From positions 100,640-126,911 of the forward strand of contig NW_005200049.1 in NCBI RefSeq assembly GCF_000372725.1: 26,272 nucleotides of DNA. Direction: 5' to 3'. Shown here piece by piece: positions 24,539 through 26,272 of the stretch; position 1 is the first letter of the stretch, and every line of letters starts with the position of its first letter. The notes under the pieces were generated by a model. That model had not been told where the DNA came from. It did no database searches and saw nothing but the letters and a program-made list of their open reading frames with translations. A program made the translations under genes and the position numbers. Source of the DNA: Emiliania huxleyi CCMP1516 (Eukaryota > Haptophyta > Isochrysidales > Noelaerhabdaceae).

Positions 24539-26230
24539 ATGGAAGAACGCGGTTCCTCGTTCGCGCCGCCAAAGACGGCGTCCAAGGTTGCGGTGGTCGT
24601 GGACCCCTTCTCGACCGGCGGCATGCTGTCGGTGGTCCTCTCGCGGCGCGGCTTTGCAGTCATGGCGCTCTGGACGAACGAGTGCGGCGGCAACGAGGAG
24701 CATGTCCCAGCTGAGGTCAAGGCGTGGAGAAAGTCGATCGGGTACTTGGCGGAGGTGTACGAGCCGGAGGGTGGGACCGAGGCGATTGCGGCCGCGGTCA
24801 AGAAGGCGTGTGGCACCAAGACGCTCAGCACAATCATCTGCGGAGGTGAGTCTGGTGTCAAGGTTTGCGACGCCCTCTGCGTGTACCTCAATTTCCGGGG
24901 CAACTCGATCGCCAACGGGATGGAGAACCGGCGGGACAAGCAGATTCAGCAGGACAATCTCCGCAACTCGGGCATTCGCGCGGTGAAGGGCCTCGCCAGC
25001 ACCGAGTGGGAGGGGCCCGTCGAGACGTTTGTCGACTCGCAGACCTTTCCTGTTGTGGTCAAGCCGGTCGAGTCTGCCGGCTCAGAGGGAGTTAAGATGT
25101 GCAAGAGCAAGGAGGACGCCAAGGCGCACTTTCACCTGCTTATGAACTCGCAGCGCGCGATCGGCTCCGTCGGCGCGGCGGTCCTCGTCCAGGAGTTCCT
25201 GCGGGGAGACGAGTGCGCCGCCACGACCCTCGTGCGGCGGGCCAGGCACCGGCCCCGCCCCGTCACGCTCCATCCCCGCCCTCTGCCTCCGCTCAGGTAC
25301 GTCTGCGACCACGTCTCCAAGGATGGCAAGCACAAGACCATCATGCTCTGGAAGTACGACAAGCGCCTCGCCAACGGCTCGCAGTTCGTCTACTTTGGCA
25401 TGAAGCCCATCCCCCTTGACGCGCCCGAGGCGCAGTCCATCATCCAGTACACCCGCTGCGCCATCAACGCGATCGACATCACAAACGGGGCGACGCACTC
25501 TGAGATCATGATGACCAAGGACGGCCCCTGCCTCGTCGAGGTCAACTGCCGCTGCCACGGCGGCAACGGCGCCTGGATGCCGCTCTCTTCGGGCCTCACG
25601 GGAGGCTACAACCAGGTGACGGCCGCCATCGACGCCTACGTCGACCCGAAGAGGTGGGCGGCGATCCCCTCGATCCCGCCGATCCCATTCCTCGCCGGTG
25701 GGCTCGAGGTGATGTTTGTGAGCTACGTCGAGGGCAAGGTCGTGGGCTGCCCCGGTTACAAGAAGATCGAAAAGCTCAAGAGCTTCTCGTCGATGGATGC
25801 GGCGGTCGGCGTCGGCGACAACATCGTCAAGACGATCGACCTGCTCACCTCGACCGGGTCCTGCATCCTGAGCCACCCTGACCCGAAGGTGGTGGAGGCG
25901 GACACCGCTTTCATCCGCAAGCTCGAGAAGTCCAACAAGATGTTCATTCTGGACGGCGTCACGCCCGGGCCGGAGCGGGACAGCGGGACCAGCGACCGCA
26001 AGTCCGAGCTTCAATGGGCGTTTGAGCACCACGGGGCGTCGCGGAAGTCGGTGCGGGGGGGATCGCGCGACTCGCTCGTCGACCGCGTCAACGAGTCGAA
26101 GATGCTCGAGGCGCAGATGAAGGACATCTACGAGAGCCAAATCTCGAGCTTGCACAAGGCGGTTGCGGGCGCTGGCGCCGTGTCGGTTTTGCTCGGCGCG
26201 GGGCTGGTTGCCATGGCCATGAAGAAGTAG
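24539..26230 (+). CDS. Tail-anchored ATP-grasp carboxylate-amine ligase
   Basis: Exons 24539-25212 and 25297-26230 (535 residues). ATG 24539 (MEERGSS) fits the family start. Residues 15-110 form the N-terminal Rossmann-like lobe (SKVAVVVDPFSTGG, ALWTNECGG). ENRRDKQIQQ marks the start of the ATP-grasp fold. VVVKPVESAGSEGV (Lys about 175) is the nucleotide-binding Lys and Gly loop. VQEFLRGDEYVCDHVSKDGK is complete only after intron removal. GATHSEIM and CLVEVNCRCHGGNG (about 306) give the Mg-binding Glu and Asn. Relatives (BacD-type L-amino-acid ligases, carnosine synthase-like) join a carboxylate to an amine via an acyl-phosphate, releasing ADP. The C-terminus is unusual: a coiled-coil-like stretch (MLEAQMKDIYESQ) and a final hydrophobic segment (AGAVSVLLGAGLVAMAMKK), predicting a tail anchor with the enzyme in the cytosol. 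Substrates unknown. Confidence 0.85.
   Translation: MEERGSSFAPPKTASKVAVVVDPFSTGGMLSVVLSRRGFAVMALWTNECGGNEEHVPAEVKAWRKSIGYLAEVYEPEGGTEAIAAAVKKACGTKTLSTIICGGESGVKVCDALCVYLNFRGNSIANGMENRRDKQIQQDNLRNSGIRAVKGLASTEWEGPVETFVDSQTFPVVVKPVESAGSEGVKMCKSKEDAKAHFHLLMNSQRAIGSVGAAVLVQEFLRGDECAATTLVRRARHRPRPVTLHPRPLPPLRYVCDHVSKDGKHKTIMLWKYDKRLANGSQFVYFGMKPIPLDAPEAQSIIQYTRCAINAIDITNGATHSEIMMTKDGPCLVEVNCRCHGGNGAWMPLSSGLTGGYNQVTAAIDAYVDPKRWAAIPSIPPIPFLAGGLEVMFVSYVEGKVVGCPGYKKIEKLKSFSSMDAAVGVGDNIVKTIDLLTSTGSCILSHPDPKVVEADTAFIRKLEKSNKMFILDGVTPGPERDSGTSDRKSELQWAFEHHGASRKSVRGGSRDSLVDRVNESKMLEAQMKDIYESQISSLHKAVAGAGAVSVLLGAGLVAMAMKK
25213..25296 (+). other. 84-bp stop-free GT-AG intron
   Basis: GTGCGCC...CCGCTCAG. 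It is a multiple of three and has no stop, so retention would insert 28 residues, Arg/Pro-rich (ARHRPRPVTLHPRPLPPLR). Excision restores GDEYVCDHVSKDGK, the family consensus. Confidence 0.75.
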
Positions 26231-26272
26231 GGCGGCAACAGCCCGACCGCTTTGGGGATGAGGTACATGCTG

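Overview
The window is GC-rich nuclear DNA from a microbial eukaryote. It has spliceosomal introns, core TATA boxes, secretory and membrane proteins, a tail-anchored protein and an R2-like retroelement, and no bacterial operon features. Base composition, very short GC-AG introns and abundant minisatellites suggest an alga, most likely a haptophyte (a pelagophyte is an alternative). This placement is inference.

Layout. 26-972 (minus): a multi-exon gene of unknown family, poorly resolved. 1388-2203 (plus): an intronless gene with a ubiquitin-like N-terminus, a Cys-rich knuckle and a WW domain, with a TATA box upstream and a 3' hairpin downstream. 2448-8215 (minus): 20 exons that splice by eye into one uninterrupted frame from a DHHC palmitoyltransferase through a PhyH-type dioxygenase to a membrane-anchored METTL13-like methyltransferase. 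8317-9801 (plus): an intronless SAM-like protein sharing a divergent promoter with the DHHC end. 9855-11130: two TATA boxes and low-confidence ORFs. 11372-12200 (minus): a secreted GH99/WbsX-like protein. 12296-12515 (plus): a GcvT-fold fragment that keeps an intron. 12839-16540: repeats (33-bp, 10-bp, dinucleotide) with weak ORFs. 16540-17250 (minus): a PH-domain protein. 17926-18616 (minus): two coding-like exons. 18676-21499: a retroelement with a Gln-Pro repeat ORF and an R2-type endonuclease-like C-terminal domain, apparently inserted twice at one target. 21600-24045 (plus): a Golgi-type nucleotide-diphospho-sugar transferase with at least six exons. 24539-26230 (plus): a tail-anchored ATP-grasp ligase with one 84-bp intron.

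The outstanding feature is the introns. Most start with GC rather than GT. In more than a dozen, the first 12-35 bases of the intron are an imperfect copy of the first bases of the downstream exon, so the splice points lie at equivalent positions of a direct duplication. Eight short introns in three different loci also share a core of about 40 bp (GTGAACRGCGTCTCTTCAC...CTGTGAACAG), always in the sense orientation of the host gene, like introner elements. Many of the other introns carry their own minisatellite. Together this looks like recent or continuing intron gain. All splice calls were made by hand from reading frame, protein motif and duplication, with no transcript evidence.
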